Source: JBAXGW01 sp037139195 (lineage in GTDB: Bacteria > Bacteroidota > Bacteroidia > Bacteroidales > JAHJDW01). From it: 64,000 nt of DNA. The position numbers and the translations under genes are program-made. The stretch is from the NCBI GenBank assembly GCA_037139195.1, contig JBAXGW010000018.1, forward strand, positions 1-64,000, given 5' to 3'. Position 1 is the first letter of the stretch. Each line of letters begins with the position of its first letter. Of this stretch, positions 46,622-54,450 are shown piece by piece. The notes beneath the pieces were generated by a model. It was not told where the DNA came from, ran no database searches, and was given only the letters and a program-made list of their open reading frames with translations.

Positions 46622-49300
46622 TTGATAAACAATAAACTATATACTAAAGCAGTCAACATAGCATTTCTAGCATTGCTAATTGTTACTTTAGTCGCTTGCT
46701 CTGCAAAAAGAAATACTTTTACAAGCCGAGCTTATCATAATCTTACAGCAAGATATAATGCTTACTTTAATGGAAAAGAAAGTTTTAAAGAAGCTATTAT
46801 TGCTACAGATAAATCATATAAAGACAATTTTAATACTATTTTACCAATATTTAAATTTACCGACAACGAAAGCTCAAAAGGAGTTTTTCCACAATGTGAC
46901 AGAGCAATTACTAAAGCTGGAATAGTTATTCAAAATCACTCTATGTTTATTAAAGGCAAAGAGCACAATAATTGGGTAGACGACAGTTACTTGCTTATGG
47001 GAAATTCTAATTTCTTTAAACGTGAATTTTTCACTGCTAATCAAATTTATCAATTTATCATCAACCAATACCCCGACAAATTAGGGCGTTACGAAGCTAT
47101 GCTTTGGCTTGCTAACTCATATATTCAAATGAACAAAAATTCTGAAGCACAAGGAATTTTCAATTTGCTTAACGACACAAAAAGCAAAGATGAGATGCCA
47201 AAATACTTGTACAAATGGATTTTGCTATCGCAGGCTCAACTTAATATAAACACAAAAAATTATTCTAGAGCTTTAGAACCTATCAAATTAGCCCTTGAAT
47301 TAAATAATAGAGAACGCTTCATTTCAAAAGATAAAGCCAAAGAACATCTTTTCTTTAAATATAAATTTAGCAAAAAAAGGAAAGCTAGAATTACATTTAT
47401 TTTAGCTCAATTAAACGAAAAAATTGAAGAATTTGACGAAGCTTCAATGCTATACGGAAAAGTGCTTAAAATGAACCCAACTTATGAAATGGCATTTTAT
47501 GCAAAAATCAATAGAGCCAAACTTTTTAATGTAAAAGCGGGTAATGCTGATAAAATTATTAGCGACCTGAAAAAAATGGCCAAAGATGGAAAAAATGTTG
47601 ACTACCTTGATCAAATTTACTTTGCACTAGCCGAATTAGCCCTTAAAGCTAATAATTTCAATCAAGGTGTTTCATATTTAAAGCTTTCAGCAAGCAAAAG
47701 CACAATTAACACTTATCAAAAAGCAATATCGTTCTTGCGTTTAGCTAACTTATATTTTGAAAAGCCTGAGTACGAATTTGCACAGCAGTATTATGATAGC
47801 ACTATGACAGTATTACCTAAAGATTATCCCGATTATTCTGTTTATTCTGATAGAAAGGATGTATTATCAAATTTAGTGCTCAACTTAAACACTATAGCAC
47901 GAGAAGACAGCTTGCAAAGACTTGCTAAAATGACTGCTGCAGAAAGAGATGAAGTAATTTCAGGGATTATTAAGAAAATAATTGAAGCAGAGGAATTAAA
48001 GCAATTACAAGACATGCAAGCACAACAATTGCTTAATAACATGCCACAAAACAACAATGTTGCTAGCACTGGTGGAGCAGGAAATTGGTATTTTGATAAT
48101 CCATCGGCAATTAGCTTTGGGAAACAAGAATTTGCTAAAAAGTTCGGAAATAGAAAGCTTGAAGATAATTGGAGAAGATTTAGCAAGGAAGTAATTGTGG
48201 ACTTTGGGACTGTGGACAACAACCAAGTAGATTCATTAGCTAGCACTGCAAGCGCAGCAACAGTTGACCCAAAAGACAAAAACACCTATTTGAAAAACAT
48301 CCCTTTAACAAAAGAAATGATGTTTGAATCAACCGAAAAAATTAAAGAAGCCTATTATAATGCAGGTGTAATATTCCGCCAAGATTTAAATGATTTGCCA
48401 AAGTCGAACCAAACATTTGAAACTTTATTAACTAGATTTCCCGACAATAAGTTTCTTTTAGAAACCTACTATAAGCTATATTCCAATAATAACGAACTTA
48501 AAAACACACCAAAATCCGACATCTACAAAAACATAATTATTTCGAAATATCCCGAATCTGATTATGCTAAAATGCTAATTAATCCAGAAGCATTTAAGCA
48601 GTCGAAGGAAAAGGAAGACAACGAAACCAAGCTATATGCTCAAACCTATTTAGCATATAACCAAGGAAATTATGCTTTAGTTATTGCGAACAAAGACTTA
48701 GCCACTACAACTTATCCTGGCTCAAAATTACTTGCTAAATTCAACTACCTTAATGCATTGTCGGTGGGAAGAACTAAAGACACTGCAAGTTTTAGAGTTG
48801 AATTAGAAAATTTTATTGGCAAATTCTCTGGTTCGGATGAAGCAAAAGATGCTCAAATTATTTTAAATTACATGAAAGCACCTTTAGTATCAGCAGCATC
48901 CTCCGATCCATCAAAACCGGCAAAACAAAAGCAACTTTACACCTATAACGAAGCTTCCATACATTTTTATGCTCTTGTAGTGCCAATTATGGATATGGAT
49001 GTAAACAAGTTAAAGGTAGCATTATCAGATTTCAACGCGAAATTCTTCAGCTTAGATGATTTGCAAGTTAACGCAGTTTATTTCGACGACAAGCATCAAA
49101 TCATCAATATATCCAATTTTAAAGGAGCAGACAAAGCATTAACTTATTATAAGACATTCGAAAAACAAGATATTTTATCAAAACTTGCTAAAACAAGTCA
49201 ATATTACCAATTTGTAATATCTACCGATAATTACACTCGTTTATACAAAGCAAAAGACGTAGATAATTACATGGAATTTTATAAAGAGAATTACAAATAA
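46622..49300 (+). CDS. sprE: T9SS/gliding lipoprotein SprE (PorW)
   Basis: TPR-rich lipoprotein needed for type IX secretion and, in gliders, for motility. The N-terminus has a lipobox (LVAC) followed directly by SAKRNTFTSRAYHNLTARYNAYFNGKESFKEA, which is characteristic of SprE/PorW. Many TPR-like helical pairs follow up to about 740, and the C-terminal 120 residues form a conserved globular end (HFYALVVPIMDMDVNKLKVALSDFN). Length 892 is normal. The start codon is TTG at 46622; no ATG is in frame nearby and this start gives a proper signal peptide. Consistent with the T9SS cargo genes in this window. Confidence 0.9.
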   Translation: MINNKLYTKAVNIAFLALLIVTLVACSAKRNTFTSRAYHNLTARYNAYFNGKESFKEAIIATDKSYKDNFNTILPIFKFTDNESSKGVFPQCDRAITKAGIVIQNHSMFIKGKEHNNWVDDSYLLMGNSNFFKREFFTANQIYQFIINQYPDKLGRYEAMLWLANSYIQMNKNSEAQGIFNLLNDTKSKDEMPKYLYKWILLSQAQLNINTKNYSRALEPIKLALELNNRERFISKDKAKEHLFFKYKFSKKRKARITFILAQLNEKIEEFDEASMLYGKVLKMNPTYEMAFYAKINRAKLFNVKAGNADKIISDLKKMAKDGKNVDYLDQIYFALAELALKANNFNQGVSYLKLSASKSTINTYQKAISFLRLANLYFEKPEYEFAQQYYDSTMTVLPKDYPDYSVYSDRKDVLSNLVLNLNTIAREDSLQRLAKMTAAERDEVISGIIKKIIEAEELKQLQDMQAQQLLNNMPQNNNVASTGGAGNWYFDNPSAISFGKQEFAKKFGNRKLEDNWRRFSKEVIVDFGTVDNNQVDSLASTASAATVDPKDKNTYLKNIPLTKEMMFESTEKIKEAYYNAGVIFRQDLNDLPKSNQTFETLLTRFPDNKFLLETYYKLYSNNNELKNTPKSDIYKNIIISKYPESDYAKMLINPEAFKQSKEKEDNETKLYAQTYLAYNQGNYALVIANKDLATTTYPGSKLLAKFNYLNALSVGRTKDTASFRVELENFIGKFSGSDEAKDAQIILNYMKAPLVSAASSDPSKPAKQKQLYTYNEASIHFYALVVPIMDMDVNKLKVALSDFNAKFFSLDDLQVNAVYFDDKHQIINISNFKGADKALTYYKTFEKQDILSKLAKTSQYYQFVISTDNYTRLYKAKDVDNYMEFYKENYK

Positions 49301-49323
49301 CAAAATAGTTTTTAAAAAAATAT

Positions 49324-49353
49324 TTTGATTCTATTATTTATTACTTATATTTG
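49324..49353 (+). promoter_or_regulatory. promoter of the bactofilin operon
   Basis: TTTG at 49324-49327, an 18-bp spacer and TATATTTG at 49346-49353, 32 bp before the ATG. Confidence 0.65.
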
Positions 49354-49385
49354 CTAAGCAAAGAAATTGATAAACAACAAAAAAC

Positions 49386-49793
49386 ATGGCAAGAAACGAA
49401 AACGAAACTCAATCCATTAACCTTATAGGCAATGGAACTGTAATAAAAGGAGACATTATTGCTAATGGCGACATTAGAATTGACGGAACGTTACATGGCT
49501 CTCTTAACACAAAAGGCAAGTTAGTTATTGGACCATCGGGAATTGTAGAAGGCGATATTGTTTGCCAAAATGCAGAAGTTCAAGGACAAATTAAAGCTCA
49601 AATAAAAGTTAACGAGTTATTAGCTTTAAAAGCAACGGCAAAATTAACAGGTGATATTATCACAAACAAATTGGCAATTGAGCCAGGAGCAGTATTTTCT
49701 GGAACTTGTAATATGGACGCAGGAAAAAATATAATGTCAAATGTTCCAAAACAAGAAGTTAAAACCCAACAACCTGAAACAATCGCTAAATAG
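49386..49793 (+). CDS. bactofilin (polymer-forming cytoskeletal protein)
   Basis: 135-residue bactofilin: a short unstructured N-terminus, then a right-handed beta-helix with repeating I/V-G-x patterns (NLIGNGTVIKGDIIANGDIRIDGTLHG, KGKLVIGPSGIVEGDIVCQNAEVQG) and a polar tail. It assembles into filaments under the membrane. The gene overlaps the next one (AtpZ-like) by 53 bp in a different frame, a tight linkage also seen in relatives where bactofilin precedes the ATP synthase genes. Confidence 0.92.
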   Translation: MARNENETQSINLIGNGTVIKGDIIANGDIRIDGTLHGSLNTKGKLVIGPSGIVEGDIVCQNAEVQGQIKAQIKVNELLALKATAKLTGDIITNKLAIEPGAVFSGTCNMDAGKNIMSNVPKQEVKTQQPETIAK

Positions 49794-49992
49794 CTACGCT
49801 AAATACTCGAGCCTAGGTTTTCAAATGGTATTTATAATATTAGCCGGTACATTCGGAGGCTTTAAGCTTGACGGATATACCGGTTTTAAATTTCCAATTT
49901 TCACCATTGTTCTTTCTATTAGCTCTGTGGCTTTGGCAATATATTTTGCAGTTAAAGATTTTATTAAGCCTAATGATAAAAGCAAGAATTAA
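49741..49992 (+). CDS. AtpZ/AtpI-like membrane protein (83 aa)
   Basis: Two hydrophobic segments (FQMVFIILAGTFGGFKLD and FPIFTIVLSISSVALAIYFAV) with the Gly-rich G-G-x-x-x-D link between them are typical of AtpZ/AtpI proteins that assist ATP synthase assembly. The only ATG that gives this product begins inside the bactofilin gene (53-bp overlap). The first 20 residues before the first helix are polar. It is followed by another small membrane protein. Confidence 0.75.
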   Translation: MFQNKKLKPNNLKQSLNSYAKYSSLGFQMVFIILAGTFGGFKLDGYTGFKFPIFTIVLSISSVALAIYFAVKDFIKPNDKSKN

Positions 49993-50026
49993 ATTTAATT
50001 ATTGACAGTTATATTCCGCAAATAAG

Positions 50027-50407
50027 ATGAAAAATATTCAATCAAAATACCCACTATTTTTAGTAATCTTCAGCTCAATAGTTTTATTAGTGAGCTGGTT
50101 AGGGAATAATTATATCCCGTTAGAATTTAAATACGAAAATTTCACCTATTTGCTAAGCTATTACTTCGCATTTACCTATATTATTTTGGGTATACTATTT
50201 AAAAGTGCAGTAAAATCGCCTCAAAAATTTGTGAATACATTTATGATAATAACCACATGCAAATTACTTATCAATGGCATGATTGCTGTTATTTTTGCAT
50301 TTACTAATAGACCCGAAGCAAAAGGCTTTTTAGTTTTTTTCTTAGCCTATTATTTGCTATATACTGGCTTTGAAGTTTTGGCCATTACTGCCTATAAAAG
50401 CAAATAA
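50027..50407 (+). CDS. small four-helix membrane protein near ATP synthase genes
   Basis: 126 residues with about four hydrophobic segments (LFLVIFSSIVLLVSWLG, YYFAFTYIILGILF, MIITTCKLLINGMIAVIFAF, FLAYYLLYTGFEVLAI). In Bacteroidota a protein of this shape often lies between atpZ and atpB. Here the next DNA is repeat-rich and no atpB follows. Function is inferred from position only. Confidence 0.65.
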   Translation: MKNIQSKYPLFLVIFSSIVLLVSWLGNNYIPLEFKYENFTYLLSYYFAFTYIILGILFKSAVKSPQKFVNTFMIITTCKLLINGMIAVIFAFTNRPEAKGFLVFFLAYYLLYTGFEVLAITAYKSK

Positions 50408-50537
50408 TATTTGTAGTTTTAAAAGCTATAATTCAAGTATTAAGCCATAGGTTTTATTTGTTCTATCGCTCCAATAAGTATTTTCCGAATAGTACCCTTG
50501 TAATGATATAACCGAGATTAATCATTAGATTAATATT

Positions 50538-50566
50538 CCTTTCTTTTGCTTGACCAAAAGAACCAA
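50538..50566. repeat. copy of the TTTCTTTTG hairpin repeat
   Basis: CCTTTCTTTTGCTTGACCAA continuing AAGAACCAA matches the reverse complement of 13101-13138 with few changes. It belongs to the same dispersed repeat as the hairpin at 13112-13135. Confidence 0.65.
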
Positions 50567-50825
50567 GAATGGTCTGCCGTATGACTCTAATCACTATTCA
50601 CCAATAGGTCACTTAGCGAAGTCGAAGTGCACCATTCACTATTTAAACTCTTGCAAAGTTTCTATGATATGATTATCAATGACGACGGTAGTTCGGGGAT
50701 GTGCTCTATATCACAAAATATACCGTTTTAGCAGATTGCGAATATTCGTATGTTTTTATTGCAGAATTCCATAGAAGCTCATAGTGAGTAGTGAATCGTG
50801 AACGGCGAAGCCCTCACCGAAGGTA

Positions 50826-50931
50826 ATAGTTGCCGTATGGTCTGCCGAATGGCTCCAATCACTATTCACCAATCACTATTCACTATTTAGTTTTGTTACC
50901 CTAAAAAAGGTTCTATGATATGATTATCAAT
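50826..50931. repeat. 106-bp direct repeat, left copy
   Basis: Starts ATAGTTGCCGTATGGTCTGC and ends TCTATGATATGATTATCAAT. It aligns without gaps and with a single mismatch (CACC for CCCC) to 53455-53560. The two copies bracket the first Rhs tip, its lipoprotein and the RelBE-type pair. Confidence 0.9.
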
Positions 50932-51038
50932 CTTTTCAAGTGTTTTTCGATGCGTTACATCACATAAAATATCCTTTTATATCAAAAACGAATATTCGTA
51001 TGTTTTTATTGTGGAATTCTGGGGAATTTCATGGACAT

Positions 51039-51704
51039 TTATTCGCTTATATTAATAGGTGTGTCCCATTTTTTATAGGAAATCTTTTTAAAACAAATAT
51101 TATATTTCCCTTTTTTATCTATCCATATCAGCTCATTCTTTTTTATTATTAATTTCTCGTTGCTCAAATTTTTCGTATATTGCTTAATAGATTGCAAATC
51201 CACTAATTCCATTCTTTTATTGTGAAAAGAATTTGCTATAAATATAAGCCCTTCTTCATTATTTTCAGCATTAGTTATTGATATTCTATTTACGCTAATT
51301 GTATCAACAAAAAACCATTTGTCATCAGACTTTAAAGTATCTACAAGAAAGTTGTTGTTTATTTTTATAACAACTTTCTTGCATAAAGTTGTATCCATAT
51401 TAAATTTGATGAATACTCCATTTATTGTACTATCATCAATAAATGTATTTTTACTTTGCGGCTGAATAAATGAATTAATAAGTATTGTGTCTCCAGTAAA
51501 TTTTTCCCATTTTCCTTTGCATATCACCCATCCTCTATAATCAGAATAGGTGTTGTACTCAAAGGTTCCATTTGATTTTATACGTATTTGAGAGCATTCC
51601 ACTCCTCCATTATCACAATACAAACTGTAAAAGTTTTCGTTTAAATGACAAAGTTTGCATGAGTTAACTAATAATAGGATTAAAAAGAATAATATAACTT
51701 TCAT
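51039..51704 (-). CDS. lipoprotein, candidate immunity partner of the first Rhs tip
   Basis: 221 residues with a signal peptide and lipobox VNSC (Cys16), then a beta-rich envelope domain with no recognised family. Its ATG overlaps the TGA stop of the Rhs-tip gene (ATGA), so translation is coupled. In polymorphic toxin loci, the gene directly after the toxin tip commonly encodes immunity. A lipidated immunity protein would fit a toxin acting in the periplasm or at the cell surface. This role is inference from position. Confidence 0.7.
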   Translation of the reverse strand: MKVILFFLILLLVNSCKLCHLNENFYSLYCDNGGVECSQIRIKSNGTFEYNTYSDYRGWVICKGKWEKFTGDTILINSFIQPQSKNTFIDDSTINGVFIKFNMDTTLCKKVVIKINNNFLVDTLKSDDKWFFVDTISVNRISITNAENNEEGLIFIANSFHNKRMELVDLQSIKQYTKNLSNEKLIIKKNELIWIDKKGKYNICFKKISYKKWDTPINISE

Positions 51705-52681
51705 TTTACAAAATCCTCCTCGAAATCCTTAAAAGTTTTACCGTCATATTTAGTTTGCATTTCAAATGGACGTCCATTCGCCCAAGCACTCAGAACGTAT
51801 TCTATTAACATGCTAGAATTTAAATTAACGGATGGAATATCTTTATCATAGCCATATATAACAATTAAATCACTTGTCGAAACTTTTAAAAGTGGGTCGC
51901 TTAAATATCCAAAAGCACTGCCTCTCTGTTTTGCAGCTTGTTCATCTGTTAAATCATACAGCCATCCAGGAGCCCCTGTTTCTTTATTAAAACTAAATTC
52001 ACCTTTAAGAGCTTGGTATCCATGTTTTAATTCATGTGCCATTGTTCCAGTATTTCCAACATTGTAATTCATTTGAATAATACCATTTTTATAACGTACA
52101 TTACCTTTCACTCTATTATTTTCATCATTATAATTACTTGTAGGATTCAAAAAGAATTTCATATCACTATTATTCATTTCAACAACTTCATCTATCATAG
52201 TATTCAATTCAGATATTTTATTATTTAAATTAATGTTCTCTTCTGAAAGTTTCGCAAACTCTTTATCAGCAGAATTCATTCCATTTAATTTGCCATTGTT
52301 TTCATTAATTTTGTTGTTTATTTCCGTTTTTTGTTTATTCGCTTTTTCAATTATTTTTCCAGATACTTTACTGTCTTTTTTGCCCTGTCTATCTACGAAC
52401 TCATCTCCAAGTAAATCAATATTAAAAATAGGATTATTCCCAAAACAAGCGTAATCTGAAATATGAATTTGCGGTTTAGGGTCCAAATTCCACCTTCTTG
52501 CAATTCTACTATCGTATTCCCAAAACTTAGCAGTGTACAAACCTTGAGTTATATCATTATCTTTTTCCTGTCCGTTCATTCCACGAGTACTGCTATTACT
52601 GTTGAAAGAGCGTCCCCCCATTTCCATACCGAATGCATAATAATCTGTAATATTTATGCTTAGTTTTTGCAAATTGAACAA
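51701..52681 (-). CDS. orphan Rhs C-terminal tip with HExxH metallopeptidase-like domain
   Basis: The first 95 residues are the end of an Rhs core (DYYAFGMEMGGRSFNSN, STRGMNGQEKD, YTAKFWEYDSRIARRWNLDPKP, DYACFGNNPI). Then the sequence switches to a helical linker and a candidate toxin domain with AHELKHGYQ: H216-E217-L-K-H220 is a zinc HExxH motif. LTDEQAAKQR, about 30 residues on (E247), fits a third ligand. The upstream Rhs repeats are missing. The only possible starts are TTG at 52681 or later codons, and a TAG lies just upstream, so it may be a silent reserve tip rather than an expressed protein. Confidence 0.75.
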   Translation of the reverse strand: MFNLQKLSINITDYYAFGMEMGGRSFNSNSSTRGMNGQEKDNDITQGLYTAKFWEYDSRIARRWNLDPKPQIHISDYACFGNNPIFNIDLLGDEFVDRQGKKDSKVSGKIIEKANKQKTEINNKINENNGKLNGMNSADKEFAKLSEENINLNNKISELNTMIDEVVEMNNSDMKFFLNPTSNYNDENNRVKGNVRYKNGIIQMNYNVGNTGTMAHELKHGYQALKGEFSFNKETGAPGWLYDLTDEQAAKQRGSAFGYLSDPLLKVSTSDLIVIYGYDKDIPSVNLNSSMLIEYVLSAWANGRPFEMQTKYDGKTFKDFEEDFVK

Positions 52682-52778
52682 TATTTTTCGCTATAAAAGT
52701 ACTGTTTTTGAGTTATAATTCATAGTTATTATCATTTTTTTGTGTTATTAGTATGACCATGGGCAATGTAAATTATTA

Positions 52779-52810
52779 TTTGTTTTAAGTTGTTGTTTGT
52801 GTTATATTTG
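52779..52810 (+). promoter_or_regulatory. promoter of the RelBE-type pair
   Basis: TTTG at 52779-52782, a 20-bp spacer and TATATTTG at 52803-52810, 20 bp before the antitoxin ATG. One of the clearest promoters in the window. Confidence 0.75.
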
Positions 52811-52830
52811 CATTTTAAAATCAACCATTT

Positions 52831-53031
52831 ATGTATAAAGAAAACTTTATTGTAGATAACTTAGGAAACCGCATAGCTGTTATGCTCCCAATTAAAAAAT
52901 ATGACAAAATGTGCGAAGCATTAGAAGAACTTGAAGATATTAAAGCGTATGATTTTGCAAAAGCAAAAAATGAACAAACTATTCCGTTAAGAGAAGCTAT
53001 TAAACTTCGCAAACAAAAACAAAATGGATAA
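52831..53031 (+). CDS. type II antitoxin (RelB/Phd-like)
   Basis: 66 residues, mostly helical and charged. The N-terminal part (NFIVDNLGNRIAVMLPIKKYDKMCEALEELEDIKAYDFAKA) is typical of RelB/Phd-type antitoxins that bind their own operator. It overlaps the toxin gene by 8 bp, the usual antitoxin-first arrangement. It lies inside the segment bracketed by the 106-bp direct repeats. Confidence 0.85.
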   Translation: MYKENFIVDNLGNRIAVMLPIKKYDKMCEALEELEDIKAYDFAKAKNEQTIPLREAIKLRKQKQNG

Positions 53032-53281
53032 ATACACAGTTGTAATTAATAAATCTGTTCAAAAACTTCTTCAAAAACTTCCAAATAATATTGCAGAGCA
53101 ACTCGAAAACAGTATGCTTGATTTAGAAAATAATCCACGCCCAAATGGATGCAAAAAGCTAAAAGGTCGCTCAGCCTACAGAATACGTGAAGGAAATTAC
53201 CGAATTATTTATGAAATTGAAGATAAAATCATTACTGTAATAGTTACAAATATTGGTCATAGAAAAGACATATATAAATAA
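53024..53281 (+). CDS. type II toxin of the RelE/ParE family
   Basis: 85 residues reading as a complete RelE-like toxin: KYTVVINKSVQKLLQKLP, LENNPRPNGCKKLKGRSAYRIREGNYRIIYEI, and the final strand VIVTNIGHRKDIYK. The conserved Arg-Arg and basic residues near the end are present, consistent with an active ribosome-dependent mRNA interferase or related toxin. Translationally linked to the antitoxin gene. Confidence 0.9.
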   Translation: MDKYTVVINKSVQKLLQKLPNNIAEQLENSMLDLENNPRPNGCKKLKGRSAYRIREGNYRIIYEIEDKIITVIVTNIGHRKDIYK

Positions 53282-53617
53282 AATTTCAACCCAAAACCTT
53301 TAATAGGTAGTCAGTCACTATCTGCCGTATGGCACCCTTTACACTTCGACTACCGCTCAGTGCATCGCCATTTACCTTGCACCGTGAACCATCAAATCGT
53401 TCCTGTCTTAAATAATATTCAAAGCTTTATAATCCTTTTAAATGTGAATCGTGAATAGTTGCCGTATGGTCTGCCGAATGGCTCCAATCACTATTCCCCA
53501 ATCACTATTCACTATTTAGTTTTGTTACCCTAAAAAAGGTTCTATGATATGATTATCAATGATGAGGGTGCTTCGGGGAATTTGCACTTCAATATTGCCA
53601 TAGCTAACCCCTTTATG
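53282..53617. repeat. repeat-rich gene-free block with right copies of repeats
   Basis: No gene visible. It contains a degenerate REP-like palindrome at 53342-53364 (CACTTCGACTACCGCTCAGT...) and the right copy of the 106-bp direct repeat at 53455-53560. Confidence 0.7.
53455..53560. repeat. 106-bp direct repeat, right copy
   Basis: Aligns gap-free to 50826-50931 with one mismatch. Ends with the same 20-mer TCTATGATATGATTATCAAT. Confidence 0.9.
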
Positions 53618-54034
53618 TTATGGAACAGGATTCAGAGAAACTATGTAAATAAATCCTGTATATGATGAAAATATTACATACGCTAATGCTAAGATTTCTG
53701 GTAGAAAATTAAATTTAGAATACTTGCCTCTCTCAATTTGTTCAGATATAATCAAATATTTTTCGTTGTGGTGCAAAAGCAAATAATTGAAAACTGAAAA
53801 AACAAGAATAAGCAAGAAAAAGAGAAAAAAAAATGATTCCTTTTTTACTGAAAAAAGTGCGACTACATTAATAGCTTCAAATGATGACAGGCAAGTGAAG
53901 GCAACAGCAAATAAATCACTAGTTGACTTTCTGTCATCAATTGAGATGCCTTCAAATAACGAATAGATGCCGTAATATATAAAATAAAACGGAATAAGAA
54001 TAATTTCAATTAATTTTATTCGGAACTGAATCAT
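53618..54034 (-). CDS. small membrane protein in the second Rhs cassette
   Basis: About 138 residues with four hydrophobic segments (IEIILIPFYFIYYGIYSLF, FEAINVVALF, FFFLFFLLILVFSVFNYLL, LALAYVIFSSYTGFIYIVS) separated by a charged loop HHNEKYLIISEQIERGKYSK. The start is placed at the ATG at 54034, which overlaps the TGA of the preceding lipoprotein gene (ATGA); the longer frame begins with TTG. Membrane proteins of this shape accompany Rhs tips in Bacteroidota, so an immunity role is plausible but unproven. Confidence 0.7.
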   Translation of the reverse strand: MIQFRIKLIEIILIPFYFIYYGIYSLFEGISIDDRKSTSDLFAVAFTCLSSFEAINVVALFSVKKESFFFLFFLLILVFSVFNYLLLHHNEKYLIISEQIERGKYSKFNFLPEILALAYVIFSSYTGFIYIVSLNPVP

Positions 54035-54450
54035 TTTTTTAAATCCCAATTTTCTTTACATTGCTTAATTGCATGTTTCGCATTAATATTAGCTGAATCC
54101 AATAATAAAACTTTTTGAAAATAATCAATCGCTTTTACACCTTCGTTAGCCATCATACAATTTAACCCTTTATAAAACAAACATTTTTCTACTTTGTATT
54201 TATGATTAATGCAATAGTCAAAAAAATAATTAGATTCATTAATTTTCCATAATTTACCACATGCAAACCCTCTCTTAAAAAAGAACTCAAAATCTAATGT
54301 GTCTGGTTTTATGTAGCTAAATAGTGAATCAGCTTTTAAATAATTTTCTTCTTTATAAAATAATAAAGCTTGCTTTTTTAGCTCAATTTTGTCTGCTCCA
54401 TTACAAGCAGTCAAGCATATTAATACGAATAATAAATAGTGTTTTCTCAT
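54031..54450 (-). CDS. TPR-like lipoprotein in the second Rhs cassette
   Basis: 139 residues, signal peptide and lipobox LTAC (Cys16). The mature part has TPR-like helix pairs: ALLFYKEENYLKADSLFSYIK, then CLFYKGLNCMMANEGVKAIDYFQKVLLLDSANINAKHAIKQC. Its ATG overlaps the TGA stop of the Rhs tip, and its own TGA overlaps the next ATG. Candidate immunity or accessory protein; no family beyond TPR recognised. Confidence 0.7.
   Translation of the reverse strand: MRKHYLLFVLICLTACNGADKIELKKQALLFYKEENYLKADSLFSYIKPDTLDFEFFFKRGFACGKLWKINESNYFFDYCINHKYKVEKCLFYKGLNCMMANEGVKAIDYFQKVLLLDSANINAKHAIKQCKENWDLKK

Larger units (their letters stand above)
50408..51038. repeat. repeat-rich gene-free block at the edge of the Rhs island
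   Basis: No plausible gene. The block holds a TTTCTTTTG-type hairpin (50538-50566), a degenerate REP-like palindrome (50610-50632) and a tandem duplication of about 250 bp: the 20-mer TCTATGATATGATTATCAAT occurs at 50661-50680 and 50912-50931, and CGAATATTCGTATGTTTTTA starts at 50739 and again at 50989. It ends in the left copy of the 106-bp direct repeat. Confidence 0.75.
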
